From Nymphaea colorata (lineage: Eukaryota; Streptophyta; Magnoliopsida; Nymphaeales; Nymphaeaceae): a stretch of 60,000 bases of DNA. The number at the start of each line of letters is the position of its first letter. Position 1 is the first letter of the stretch. The position numbers were made by a program, and so were the translations under genes. Below are positions 40,091-50,950 of this stretch, one piece after another. The stretch spans positions 2,429,503-2,489,502 of the forward strand of contig NC_045143.1 of NCBI RefSeq assembly GCF_008831285.2, given 5' to 3'. The notes below the pieces were generated by a model. That model had not been told where the DNA came from and did not search any database. It was given only the letters and a program-made list of their open reading frames with translations.

Positions 40091-43000
40091 ATGTTTTATG
40101 GGTTAAGATATTTAGGTCGAAGTGGATTCGGGTCCATCCTTTCACCCGAAACCATTTTGTAAAGACCCTTTCGTCTTTCAACATTGGCTCCATTCGGGTC
40201 AAATCAGCCCACAACAAATTTTCCAGAGATCCAACAAAGAGAGAGAAGGGGAAAAAACAAAAAGGAAATTGATGCCGTTTTGAATTCTTATGGTTAGTTA
40301 TATTTTGGATCCATATTTTGAGTGTCATTATCCATTTAACTTTTGGATATGACTACTATTTAGATCCATATTTGAGTTGGATTCAGATCTAGATTAACCT
40401 GTTCATCTTATTTGTATCGGATCCAATAATGTTACGATATTTGTTGACTTATGGGATTCAATTATTCTAGTATATTGTCCTTAGTATTCGTTTATGAGGT
40501 TTTCCTGAATGTGCCAAGGAGTTAGCTTACTTGAACAAATGATCTATGGCGCATGTAAAATCAGAGATCCTAAATTTGATAAGTCGAATGACAGGCTTGT
40601 GCATATACATTTAGTACCCAAGACCCAAAGAATCAAATTGTTTCATGAAACTATGTGAATCATTGAGAGTAGAGATGTGGAGTTCTTGATAGTGATTCTC
40701 TTGAAGATCAATTTCTTGATCAGCTTGATTAGTCCAAGCTGGACGATGAAGGCCAACCGGATTAGCCGGATATATTCAGTTTTAGATTTTCCGTCTGGAT
40801 CCGAAGAATAGATAATTTTGATGGATATCCGAATCCAACCATAAAGTAATTAGTTTGGGTTTGGTAGCTGTTTTTCTTTATCAATCTGAAATCGATTAGC
40901 TCATATATGGTTGGTCAGATGTAGTAATGAACTTCGTCTATCCATATCTAAAACCATATTTACCACCTCCGGATTGGAGGTAAAAGGGTTGGATCCCAGT
41001 TCGATTAAAGTATATTAAAACAACCAACCAGTAACGAATGCTATCCAAATCCATTTTATAGACGAACCGGGTTGGATCCTTTTATAGTGATTATGTTCGC
41101 TATCTAATATCAAATCCAACCTTGGTTTTAATTGAATTCAGATTTTGAAAAGAAAAAACAAAGTATGGGTTTGGATCAGTTAGATATTCGACGGAGAAGA
41201 ACACTCACATCCTAAACATGGAAAATGTAAAGACAACCAAGATTTTACGTAGAACAAACAAGGCACTGCAGCATTATGTTCGAGTGCCAGATCCTGTAGT
41301 GTCTGGCAAGGAATGTTCTGAAAGCCATTGCTTGAACTCGGGCTTCAAGCTTTAGCAAGACCAACCAAACGCAACGTCTTTGGGCTTAGTCTGCAAATTT
41401 GGTCAAAACTTTTCAAGTTGTTCTCTTGGTCTGAAAAGTAGTTCATGAACTGCAATTGATGATGAAGTGCTTTGGTTAAAAGGCGAAGACAATACTTGAA
41501 GTGAGGGGAGATACTACTAAGATATAAATTAATAGTTCACGGTCCATTTCCATTGGCTGGGCTTAGCTTATCGGTCCGTGAGCCCCCTGCATCCCCGCAG
41601 GCCCCTCCCTGTCATTTGGGTAGTGAGTAGAAAGCGTATTTCATTCTATCTTTCGGTTGAGAGCTGAAACCTTCACCCTTCCCCTACATACATAGACACA
41701 TCACACAACTGAATCATGCAGCAAAACATGCGTAGAGTTAGGCATTTTGATGTACATGTTCCAACGAGCAAAGCCAGAATTTTCTTCTTGAGGGGACAAA
41801 TTAAAACATAATAAATGACATGCTCCGCGGGCATAGCTCAAACAGGCAGGTTGGATATATTATGTTGCATGCTGCACGCCAGTTTGAATTATATAACAAT
41901 AGCACCTGGCATCCAATTAGCTCAAGATCCACTAAATTATAATTCAGATTCCTTTCATTTTTTTTTTCTTGGACTGGAGAGTTACCCAGCAATTAATTGG
42001 GTTCCACAAGCAATAGGCTGAGGTGCCAATACATTCACCAATCACGAGTACAACGGCATTATTAATATTGGTGAATGACCTAAATTGCTAAGTAACGTCT
42101 GTACGGGTGTAACTTGATCCTGATTCATTATTCATTTTGTCGCTGGATCAAAAAGTTCACACGTAAAGAACTTCTATTACGTTCTTCAAGCTAGAGTATT
42201 GAGTCAACTTTTGCGGCCAAATAAGACCTGTAGAATTGGAGACATCCTACTATTGCTCTCTTTACGATAGAGTTCGGGGTGGGGTGTTGGTTGCACGCCA
42301 CTCGGGCAGTAGTTGGTAGGCAGTCAGTAACTCATTTGAATCGCATTTGACTGCTTTTATAGCAGCATACTTGATAAAAGACTCTATATTAAACACTAAT
42401 GCATTCATAAATCCTGTGGACAAGCAGAAGGCTGATTTCATCGGCTTTCATATATATGTATATATAAAAGAAAGAGAGAGAGGGGGGGAGGTGTCATATC
42501 ATGGCTATGGAGGAAACATTCTTGAGAGATTCTTAGGCAATGAAAAGGTGAGAGGAAAGGTGCTGATGGATCGTCATCATTCCAAGGGAATAATAGAGGT
42601 GACTGATAATGCTTCTGCAGAAGCTACCCCTCCCTCTCAATTGCTTCTGCTTGTTTCTTCTGTGACTCCATGTGCCCCCACAACTGCAAGCCTCCATAAA
42701 TTAATGAAAATCTCGCCCAGGAAAAAGGCAACCCGATGTACAAAGTGATGGACGAATAACTGCGCCATGAGGAGAACTTCGCAGAGTATCTCCGCATATC
42801 CCTCCATTGCAAGTCAACCGAATAATCTCTGCGTGGGGATTCTCATTTCCATAAGTTTCTTATTTACAAGAAAAGCTGTCAAAACGTTATTGAAAGGCCT
42901 AATAACTTTACTTTTTATGCATCATAAGAGAAACTACAATTGAGCAGAGAGGCTTTGTTAGTAATAAAGGGCACTCCTTTTTTCCTTACCTTCATGGTTT

Positions 43001-43106
43001 AATGTCCCGTCATGCTTTCGAATAGTGCACTTTTAGTTTGGTGTAATTTCTTGTCCAGCTATGCTATGCCCTTTGAAACTTTAAAAGCTTGTTTGTTGAG
43101 GTTTTC

Positions 43107-43156
43107 TTTTTCTCCAACTTGACAGTTTGAGTTTTTCTCCAACTTGACAGTTTGAG
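43107..43156. repeat. Perfect 2 x 25-bp tandem duplication
   Basis: Two identical units (43107-43131 and 43132-43156) contain TCTCCAACTTGACAGTTTGA. They lie in intergenic DNA. Confidence 0.9.
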
Positions 43157-43380
43157 TTGACCGTATGAATGCAACTTTAACATGAAACCTGGAGAATTCC
43201 CACCCCGATCTGAGTGAGAGAAAGGGAAGGCCTCGACCAACAGCTTTCTTTTTATATTCAAAAGCATGGTGAATGTAGGGCCGAGCAAAAGATGGTGGCA
43301 CGAATTTAACTGTGGGAGGGGCAGTGCCCTCCCTCCTTTTAGATTGCGACAAAAAAGAAATGATGCCATTGCCCACTCCC

Positions 43381-43403
43381 TTTCTCTCTCTCTCTCTCTC
43401 TCT
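43381..43403. repeat. CT microsatellite
   Basis: A pure CT run in intergenic DNA, about 230 bases after the 25-bp tandem duplication. Confidence 0.85.
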
Positions 43404-44409
43404 TTACATCTCTTTCAAGTTAAATGTGATAAATAGTATTCTTCATTTAAAATTGAAAAAGTAGAGGTTGTTATGTGGGCACCAAACTCATATACCCTAT
43501 GGTAAGGGACGTGATATATATGGATCTGATATAATGTATCATTCTTAAATGAGTACTACATTTACTGCCCAAGTTACCAAAGTAGTTAAAGAATCAATAT
43601 GAACAAGTCTCACAAACAATATAGCCTAGGGCTGATAGTAACAAGGCACAACAGCCCATGACCCAGCTGTTTTTCAGCCCGGAGGGGTTTGGCGCAGATG
43701 CTCGGGCCACTGCATGGCTACAGGCAGCAGGTCCCTTGTAAATGGAAGATACTCCGAAGAGGCCGAAGCGTTTGACATGATTTATGAATCAGACTGGACG
43801 CCCCTAACAATGTATGGATCAAGATGGTGTTTCAGTATCACACCCAAGATCCAGACCATCTCACGGCGCCTATCGACCCCTCATTTTGGCGTTCTTATGA
43901 ATGCACTATTAATTTGTACTACATTTCCTCTTTGTGATATTCTCCTCAGCAACCAGAGTCGCCAAGCCAAGGTCATCGATCAATGGCAAAGTATCAAAAT
44001 CTACGACCCAAATACGAATATGAAGACCCATTATCACCTTCAAGGATCGACACATTTTATAATCATTTGTTCCAGAAAGAAGAAATATTAATGGTCCCCG
44101 ACTCTTAGCTAGGGCAGATCAAGATAAGAGCCGCTGCGACCCGAACAACGACTGATCCAAAGACGGTGAAGGTAAGTGCGGTTGAGTCCACGCAGTTATT
44201 CCCCATTGTATATTCATTACCATGTTGGCATCATTCTCGCGTATGGATGACGCAGGCGATCGGTGAACAACATTTGCCGGCGAAGCACCAAGATTCTGGC
44301 CGTCCACAGGAAGGCAATTTCGGAGGCGGACAAAGGGGGCCCCTCTGGGCCCTTGCATAATTTTGAATAGCCATCTTTTTCTCCTGGTTTCCGTCTTTGA
44401 AGATCGGAA

Positions 44410-44435
44410 TCTCTCTCTCTCTCTCTCTCTCTCTC
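44410..44435. repeat. CT microsatellite
   Basis: A pure CT run in intergenic DNA about 280 bases before the copia element. Confidence 0.85.
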
Positions 44436-44713
44436 GTGTACCAATGTGGCTATACGGCAAGGTTGGCAGATTTGGAGGCGACAAACGAACCAAATTCCAT
44501 AGACTAATTACAGAAACTGGCTTTCATCAAATCTAGAAGCTGCATGAGTAAATGAATTTGGAACTCTAAAGTAGAAAAAGTGCACGTACAAAATCAGTCG
44601 ACCATTTGAAGAAATGACAAAAATTAATAGCGTGTTAAAATCAAGTTTTTCTCGGGCAAAGGAACGCCGACAATCTTGAGAATGTATACATTACCATAAT
44701 TGATCCATCATTT

Positions 44714-45165
44714 TGATAATGCACCAGCTCACTCCAAAAAAATCAGGCATGGATCATAACTTCATGAAATCAGGCATAACTAATGTGGCAGGAAATCAAA
44801 TCATCCACCAAAGACAAAAGACTAAAACTCATCTTGATAAGGTTCCAACAGAATGCCAGTAAATTAAGAGCAACAAACATGAAAACAAAGCCAATCCAAC
44901 GAGCAACAAAAACGCTTCTAAGCAATGGTGAAAGATTTCAGGAGAATGTCAGTTTCTCCTATTCAAAACCAAAGGAGAAATTCAAGAAAACAGATTGTAC
45001 ACCCATAGAAACTGATTCAAATTTGAATCAAACATAGAAATGTATAAATACTGTGCTAAGGGAACCAGATCATCATGAAATTGATGACTGAGTCGTGAAG
45101 TAGGAATTTTTCTTCCGAACCACGTTAATTTCTTTGTTCATCATCTTCATCCTTCTTTTTTTTCA
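44714..45165 (+). repeat. 5' LTR of the copia element
   Basis: 452 bases, alignable along its length to 46656-47151. It contains TATAAATA at 45043-45050, a likely LTR promoter box, and ends in CA directly before the primer-binding site. Confidence 0.88.
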
Positions 45166-45177
45166 TGGTATCAGAGC
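45166..45177 (+). promoter_or_regulatory. Primer-binding site (initiator Met-tRNA type)
   Basis: TGGTATCAGAGC is the standard plant copia primer-binding site, complementary to the 3' end of initiator methionine tRNA. It follows the 5' LTR with no gap. Confidence 0.88.
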
Positions 45178-45181
45178 TATG

Positions 45182-46650
45182 AATGAAGAAATACAGGAAA
45201 ATCATACTTGGGATCTCGTGCCTCGTACACCAAACATGCATGTGATCGGGAGCCATTGAGTCTTCAAAACTAAACTCAAAGGATATGGGCAGCTTGAAAG
45301 GCTCAAAGTGCGCACAAGGATATAATCAAGTTCAAGGTCTGGACTTCTTGGAAGCTTTCTCACTCGTGGTAAAATTTGCTACTATGAGAATTGTTTTTAG
45401 TCTTGCCCTCGCATTTAATTGGCCTCTAAAGTAATTTTATGTCAAAATGCATTTCTTAATTGGCATCTTCGTGAGCTAGTTTATATTGAGCAACCTCCTG
45501 AATTTAAAGATCTGTCCAAGCCTAATCATGTTTGTAGGTTAAATCGAGCTCTTTATGGATTGAAACAAGCACCTCGAGCATGGTATAACAGATTTACTCA
45601 ATTCATATTCTCTATGGACTTTGTTTCCAGTGTCACCGATCCATCTCTCTTTATTCGCAGACAAGAAAAATCTTATGCTATTCTATTACTGTATGTTGAT
45701 GATATCATTTTTACAGGAAATTCACATTCATTTATAATGTCCTTCCTCGTCACCGTTAGACAACAATTTACTATGAATGATCTAGGTGATCTAAATTATT
45801 TCTTGAGAATTCAAGTTGCAAGGACTTCCAATGGCTTGTTTATGGATCAGTATAAATATGCTAAGATTCTATCTCTAGACCACAAATGCAGCAATGTAAA
45901 ACCGTGAGCACACCTATTACTGCTGGTTCCAAATCTCTTGAGGAAATTGATCCACCTTATTCCAATGCTACCCCATATCGAAGTCTTGCAGGGGCACTTC
46001 AATACTTGACCCTTACGCGACTAGATCTCTCATATGCAGTAAATTTTACATGTCAATTCATGCATGCCTCAGCGATGAAGCATTTTCAAATCTTAAAACG
46101 CATTATATGATATGTTCGAGGCACATCTCAATATGGTATCCAGTTCTATAAAGCCCAAGATTTGACTCTCTGAGCGTACTCTGATGCAGACTGGGTGGGC
46201 TGTCCAAATACATGTTGATCGACTTCAGAATACTGCACATTTCTTGGTCCAAATTGTATATCATGGAAATCTAAGAAACAACTGACTGTTGCTCGCTCGT
46301 CCTATGAAGTTGAATACAGAACCCTCGCTGGAGCTGCTACTGAAATTGAATGGTTTACCTTTATTTTACAAGATCTCGGCATCTACCTCTCCAAAGCTCC
46401 TATTCTATTGAATGACAACATTTCAGTACTACATAGCTCTATCAAGCCAATCTTTCATTCATGTATGAAACATTTGGAACTCGATTATCACTTTGTTCGT
46501 GAACAAGTCACACTAGGAAATATGAATACTCAATTCATCACAACTGAAGGTCAGCTTGCATATCTTTTTACCAAACCATTGTCTCAACAACGACTCACCT
46601 TTCTCATTCAGCATCTTGGCTTGCGTATGCTACCTTCCCTTCGGTTGAGG
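45182..46650 (+). pseudogene. Degenerate copia pol: reverse transcriptase and RNase H
   Basis: The translation follows the copia pol order: NHTWDLVPRTP and VFKTKLK, then VKFATMRIVFSLALAFNWPLK, VYIEQPPEF, RALYGLKQAPRAWYNRF, the catalytic YVDD (45692-45703), LGDLNYFLRIQV, STPI, and RNase H with AYSDADWVGC, STSEY, SWKSKKQLTVARSSYEVEYR and LAYLFTKPL. Breaks are a TGA at 45257 where Trp is expected, frameshifts in about 45275-45370 and 45420-45447, a frame change near 45886-45905, and TGA codons at 46108, 46171 and 46216. No functional product is possible. Only the C-terminal part of pol is present. Confidence 0.9.
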
Positions 46651-46655
46651 GGGGA
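46645..46655 (+). promoter_or_regulatory. Polypurine tract of the copia element
   Basis: TTGAGGGGGGA lies immediately before the TGATAA start of the 3' LTR, where plus-strand priming occurs in LTR retrotransposons. Confidence 0.75.
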
Positions 46656-47151
46656 TGATAACGCACCAGCTCAGTCCAGAAAATCAGGTGCAGCTTCAAC
46701 AGACCATAACTCCAGGAAATCAGGCGTGGATCATAACTCCAGAAAATCAGGTGTAACTAATATGGCAGGAAATCAATTCAACCACGAGAGCCAAAAGACT
46801 AAAACACATCTTGATAAGGCTCCAACAATGAATTAGAATTCCAGCCAATTAAGAGCAACAAATATAGAAACAAAGCCAATTGGACGAGCAACAAAAATGC
46901 CTCTTCACAATGCTGAAAGATTTTCGGAGAATGTCGGTTTCACCTATTTAAAACCAAATGAGAAATTCAAAGAAACAGATTGTATGCCCATATAAATTGA
47001 TTCAAATTTGAATCAGACATAGCAATGTATAAATATTGTGTTAAGGGAGTAAGATCATCATGAAATTGATGACTGAGTCATGGAATAGGAATTTTTCTTT
47101 CGAACCACGTTAATTTCTTTGTTCATCATCTTCATCCTTCTTTCTTTTTCA
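46656..47151 (+). repeat. 3' LTR of the copia element
   Basis: 496 bases. It matches the 5' LTR but carries extra tandem copies of a segment with CATAACTCCAGAAAATCAGG near 46680-46755, which explains its greater length. Differences from the 5' LTR are frequent (by eye about one in eight to ten bases), so the insertion is not recent. Confidence 0.88.
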
Positions 47152-47319
47152 CACTTTAGTTGGTTCCAGAATTAAACACCTTGATAATCAATTAAGATGA
47201 TGAATTTATTCATAATTTCACTTAGACATGCAATTATGAAGACATAGTTTATACTTAGGAAAACCATTTTATTCCCCCCTTGCAGTCTTGGAAAAGACAT
47301 GCACATAGGCCCCTTCTAT

Positions 47320-47666
47320 CTAGAGATGTCAACCGAATGGATTTGGATAGGATAACCTGTTTTTTCAGATATTTACATATTTGGTCAAATCTGAATTTGA
47401 ATATGAAGTCTGATTTTACAATCCAAATCGAATATGAATCTGATTTTTACATTCATATCTGAGTTCAAATTCGGATGTTGAACCGAATTTGATCAAATTT
47501 TGAAGTGTAAGAGTATCAGATATAAGATAAGATATTTATTTAAAAACTAAATCTGATCATAATCTGAATCAGATTAGATATTTATGCATATCACTTGATA
47601 TGCTTTTTTATATCCGACTTTTTCGGAATGGATAGGTTGGATATCCAGTCCAAATCAACTCTCAAG
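47320..47666. mobile_element. Candidate TIR element (about 350 bp)
   Basis: The left edge TAGAGATGTCAACCGAATGG and the reverse complement of the right edge, CTTGAGAGTTGATTTGGACT, form loose inverted repeats. The interior is built of degenerate GAATTTGAATATGAATC-like words, a look shared by many small non-autonomous plant elements. It has no coding capacity. Boundaries and class are uncertain. Confidence 0.35.
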
Positions 47667-48485
47667 CCATAAAATTAACTAGCAAATTAATAAAATTTAT
47701 TTTTAGGTATTACTTTATTAATATATCGATCAGTACAAACCCGCACGAGCAATACAGAAGGATTTAGTGAATACGAGACCGATACGAGCTAACATTTGGA
47801 AGGGCCATTTTTAGCCCCTTCCTGTACAACTTAACGGTATGAAGCAAATTGGCCTACACAGACCGGTACGTGCTGGCGTCGATAGCACTGCCCAAATCTC
47901 ATTGACCATACAGTTTTAATATTTTTGAAATCTCTTCCTTCTTCAATTCATAACAGCTTCATGTACTCTTTTCCGTAAAAAAATTGTAAAAAGATGCTCA
48001 AGTTTTGAGGAACTCCCAAAAACATGCTTCAATTCCATTCTGTTATACATAACTAAGAAGTTTTAAAGCAATTTGAACCTGAGCATGCATGTTTTTGTTA
48101 TACCACCAAAAATTAGGCGTCTTTAATTAATTTTGTACAAGTTTTCAGTTCCTCATAACTTTCCATTGAGAAGTAACTATGCATTAACCAACCATCATCG
48201 AGTTTCTGCCGTCAATGAAATTACTAATTCAAATTACATTGTTGTTGGCACCTAAGGGTCGTTTGGTGGTTGGGATACTTGGTGCTTGTTTCATGAATAT
48301 ACCTCAAAAATTAAAACAGATTCATACTAACAAAGTATTCCAGTGCCAGTGCTATCATTTAATTTCTGATTTAGATTTGTCTTTTGAAGCAGTCATCTGT
48401 CACCATTCCTCCAACTGTTGCATTGAACTCAGCTTATTTCATGCTTGAGGTACAAGGTACAGTGAATATAGATATCACCAAGTAT

Positions 48486-48740
48486 AAGGTGTGTTGATAG
48501 CTTCAGATCTCAAATCACACACTAATCTAAGGTACATTTTATGTGAGGCCTTCTGAGTAAATAAACATTAATGAATTTTTATGATTATGTGAAAAAGGGG
48601 ATTTGAGATCTTCATTTATGGTCAAAACCTCGTATTTGAGATGAGACGAGAGGGGGTCTGAACGAAAATCTAGGTATTTATGATTCCCAATAATATCGAA
48701 TCACCTCCGATCTCAAATCGGAGGCTATCAAATGCCTCCA
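48486..48740. mobile_element. MITE-like element (about 255 bp)
   Basis: The left end AAGGTGTGTTGATAGCTTCA and the reverse complement of the right end, TGGAGGCATTTGATAGCCTC, form imperfect terminal inverted repeats; subterminal GATCTCAAATC also recurs inverted. The core is the same as that of the element at 4942-5180 (AAGG-n-GG-n-GTTTGATNGCTTC), so the two are probably one family. The interior is non-coding. A target-site duplication is not clear. Confidence 0.5.
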
Positions 48741-49429
48741 TAGTGATAGTTTGGATTTTACTTACCACATAATTTTCCAAAACTGAAGCATATTCTCTAG
48801 TTATAAGTTATATATGTAGCGGCATCTTCTCAGTCAAAGGCCTCAACATTGGTTTTCGATGGGAAAAGTTGTCTCTTACATGTGTGTCCGGTAAAGAGAA
48901 CCCAAGGTTGGTTGGATTCACACACATATTCAGGTCGCGGAGACCATTGAGTATTGACTTAAAGAGATGTTGATTGGTGTTGAAAATCTCTTTCTCTCAT
49001 GTACCAAACAGAAAAGTTTCGTTGGATCAGAAGGGGAGAGAGAGAGAGTGAGAGAGGGAGCCTACATGTTCCTAGGGTTTCTCCATGTTCACACACACAC
49101 ACATAGAGGAAGGGCGCATGCTTCCAAGAAGTGGGAATGGTATTGTTGGGTACACATCTCTTTCTCTATATATGAACATTTTCCTACGATGTTTTCCATG
49201 ATGAAAAGGAGATTCTGAAATTCGCCATCGCTTTCTATCATTTTCAATATGAACTAACGAGCAGAATCAATCATGTGCAAAAAAAAGCCTACGGAGAAGA
49301 AGGAACCCTTTCTAAACGTTGTCCACACAGTACCAACTGGTTTATTTTAACCGATGGTCACTTGCACCAAACAACATGATGTTTCTAGTTGATAGGTTAG
49401 CTTGGGGGGCATCACCTGTATCTGCTTAG

Positions 49430-49640
49430 GTCTCGAGTGGCTGTGGCACAGTGGGGCAGAGCCAGGGCTATTAGACAGTCAGTCACTAGTTCGAACTTCA
49501 TGTGCACCCACAAGTGGCCGAGCCAAAAATTTTTTGTTGAAGTGCACTAGATAACTTTGGTCAACTTCGGGGTTGAGTAGAGTTGATGTCCCATATCGCT
49601 AAGAATGGGTTGTTCCATCCTTGCATAACCTAAAGCAGGT
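49430..49640 (+). mobile_element. Possible tRNA-derived SINE
   Basis: TGGCACAGTGG at 49444-49454 fits the RNA polymerase III A box, and AGTTCGAACTT at 49488-49498 resembles a B box 44 bases further on, a normal tRNA-like spacing. The DNA after it is non-coding. The region does not fold into an obvious complete tRNA, so a SINE head is more likely than a tRNA gene. Ends, tail and target duplication are not defined. Confidence 0.35.
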
Positions 49641-50570
49641 TTTTTCCACTTGTTTTTATGGTCCTGAACCAGGTCCTGTTTTCGTGTGTAAAATTGAATT
49701 GCATTTGTTTCGTATGGATTCATTATGAAAGAAAAGAAAAGTGTTAGATTGTGAACTCACCATTTGACTGATTGCCCATTTGACAATCTAAGCATTTAAA
49801 ATTAAAGTTCATATCAAATATCTGTTTACTCAATGGAAGAAATTGTAAAGAAGGCTTAACAGACTTCATGATCGATATAACCGAGATATGAGGTGATGAT
49901 TGATATAATCGAGGATGAATAGACATTTCTCTTAGCCAAATGGTATAGGATCATGAGCTAACATGCAACGTACAAATTCAAGGCAAACTAAGCTCCGAAG
50001 TCCTAAGTGCTTGCTCTTCATTCGCTTCATCAAAGGAAACAAATCTCTCACTCTCTCATGCACATGCAGCTAAGAATGGAGCAGAAATCCATGTCAATGG
50101 CCTTATATCTACGGACAACAATCTTTGGAAGAGGGTAAGTGGCAGACGTTAACGCAGACTAACCGCGAGTGAAGGTTGCCAGAAGAAAGAGGCATGAGAA
50201 TAGAAATGAGAAGGGTGGGGGAGGGAAAGGCTACAATCTTCGCGGCAAAAGCCACGAAGGTTTTTGATCCAATGATGGCCTTTCACCGCCAAAACGCATA
50301 AGATTTTCACCGGAGATTCATCATCATCATTGCTTTTTATATATAAAAAACCAAATTTGAGGAAAAGAAAAAAGACGAGAGATCTTTTAGATTCGTCTCT
50401 TCTATTATTTTGTACTCATCGGCACTCTCCGAATGATCACGCAACTTTTTCTTCTCCCGGTCTTCGTTCTCCTCCCTCCTGATCTTTTATTTTTCCTTTT
50501 TTTTTTTCCAGCGGAGGGAGAGAGGGGGAGGGAGGGAGGGTTTTTTTTGCTTGGCGTCCTCTCGCTCTCT

Positions 50571-50950
50571 CTCTTCATATATATATATATTCACCCAGGC
50601 CATCTTGCCGGCACTTTTTCTGTTCCGGTAAGAAAAGAGTCGGTGGTGGTTTGGAAGGTCAGGGAAAGTGAGGTATGAAAAAATGTTTTTGATATTGAAA
50701 AGAAAGAGAGCAGAATTAAAGACGGACGGAGATTTTAGGGTTGTATTGTATTATTCTCATACGCGCTTTGAGTACGTATGTTTACTGACCCTTCCATCTA
50801 TAGAGAGAGAGAGAGAGAGTGGGCCTACCATGGGAGTGATCAGGAGCCGTGTATCACTTTGCCGCGGGAGAGAGAGAGATGGACCTATGAAGATAGGGCC
50901 TTATCATATTTCAATAAGAGAGAGAGAGAGAGAGAAGAGAGAGAAAGAGA
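50571..50950 (+). promoter_or_regulatory. WRKY core promoter/leader with TATA run, GA tracts and upstream ATGs
   Basis: A TATATATA run at 50577-50590 could serve as a TATA box. Between it and the start codon lie GA microsatellites (about 50803-50819, 50870-50880 and 50919-50950), the last touching the start codon. ATGs at 50829 and 50886 would open upstream frames that overlap the WRKY start in another frame if included in the transcript. Transcription start is not known. GAGA binding by BPC proteins is a possibility from motif only. Confidence 0.45.

Larger units (their letters stand above)
40031..44713. other. Intergenic region upstream of the copia element
   Basis: About 4.7 kb of AT-rich DNA with no recognised gene. 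From 40280 to 41180 it is full of degenerate GGAT/ATCC words (GGATCC, GGATATCCGAATCC), the look of an eroded repeat. Open frames are short; the longest, 44119-44493 on the minus strand, begins MQGPRGAPF and matches no family I know. Confidence 0.5.
44714..47151 (+). mobile_element. Internally deleted Ty1-copia LTR retrotransposon (about 2.4 kb)
   Basis: The element has two LTRs (44714-45165 and 46656-47151) that begin TGATAA and end TTTTTCA or TTTTTTCA. A primer-binding site TGGTATCAGAGC touches the 5' LTR, and a polypurine tract TTGAGGGGGGA precedes the 3' LTR. The internal part holds only the reverse-transcriptase and RNase H portions of pol. Gag, protease and integrase are missing: the reverse-transcriptase region starts within 15 bases of the primer-binding site. 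Flanking pentamers CATTT (44709-44713) and CACTT (47152-47156) look like a target-site duplication with one later change. LTR divergence and pol decay mark it as old and immobile. Confidence 0.9.
47667..50570. other. Intergenic region between the copia element and the WRKY gene
   Basis: 2.9 kb of AT-rich DNA. It includes the MITE-like element at 48486-48740 and the possible SINE at 49430-49640. Elsewhere there are only short open frames, a GA run near 49038-49060 and a CA run near 49092-49103. The last few hundred bases should include the WRKY promoter. Confidence 0.5.

Noticed and set aside
42300-42350. tRNA-like string near 42323 as a tRNA gene or SINE
   Set aside because: There is no credible A box and no cloverleaf. 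Only a loose similarity to the 49430 candidate remains.
44119-44493. 124-codon minus-strand open frame as a gene
   Set aside because: It includes translated CT repeat at its start, resembles no known family, and has no visible splice partners.
50433-50678. Open frame in the WRKY promoter
   Set aside because: It is composed of translated poly-T, GGA and TA repeats with no protein-like sequence.
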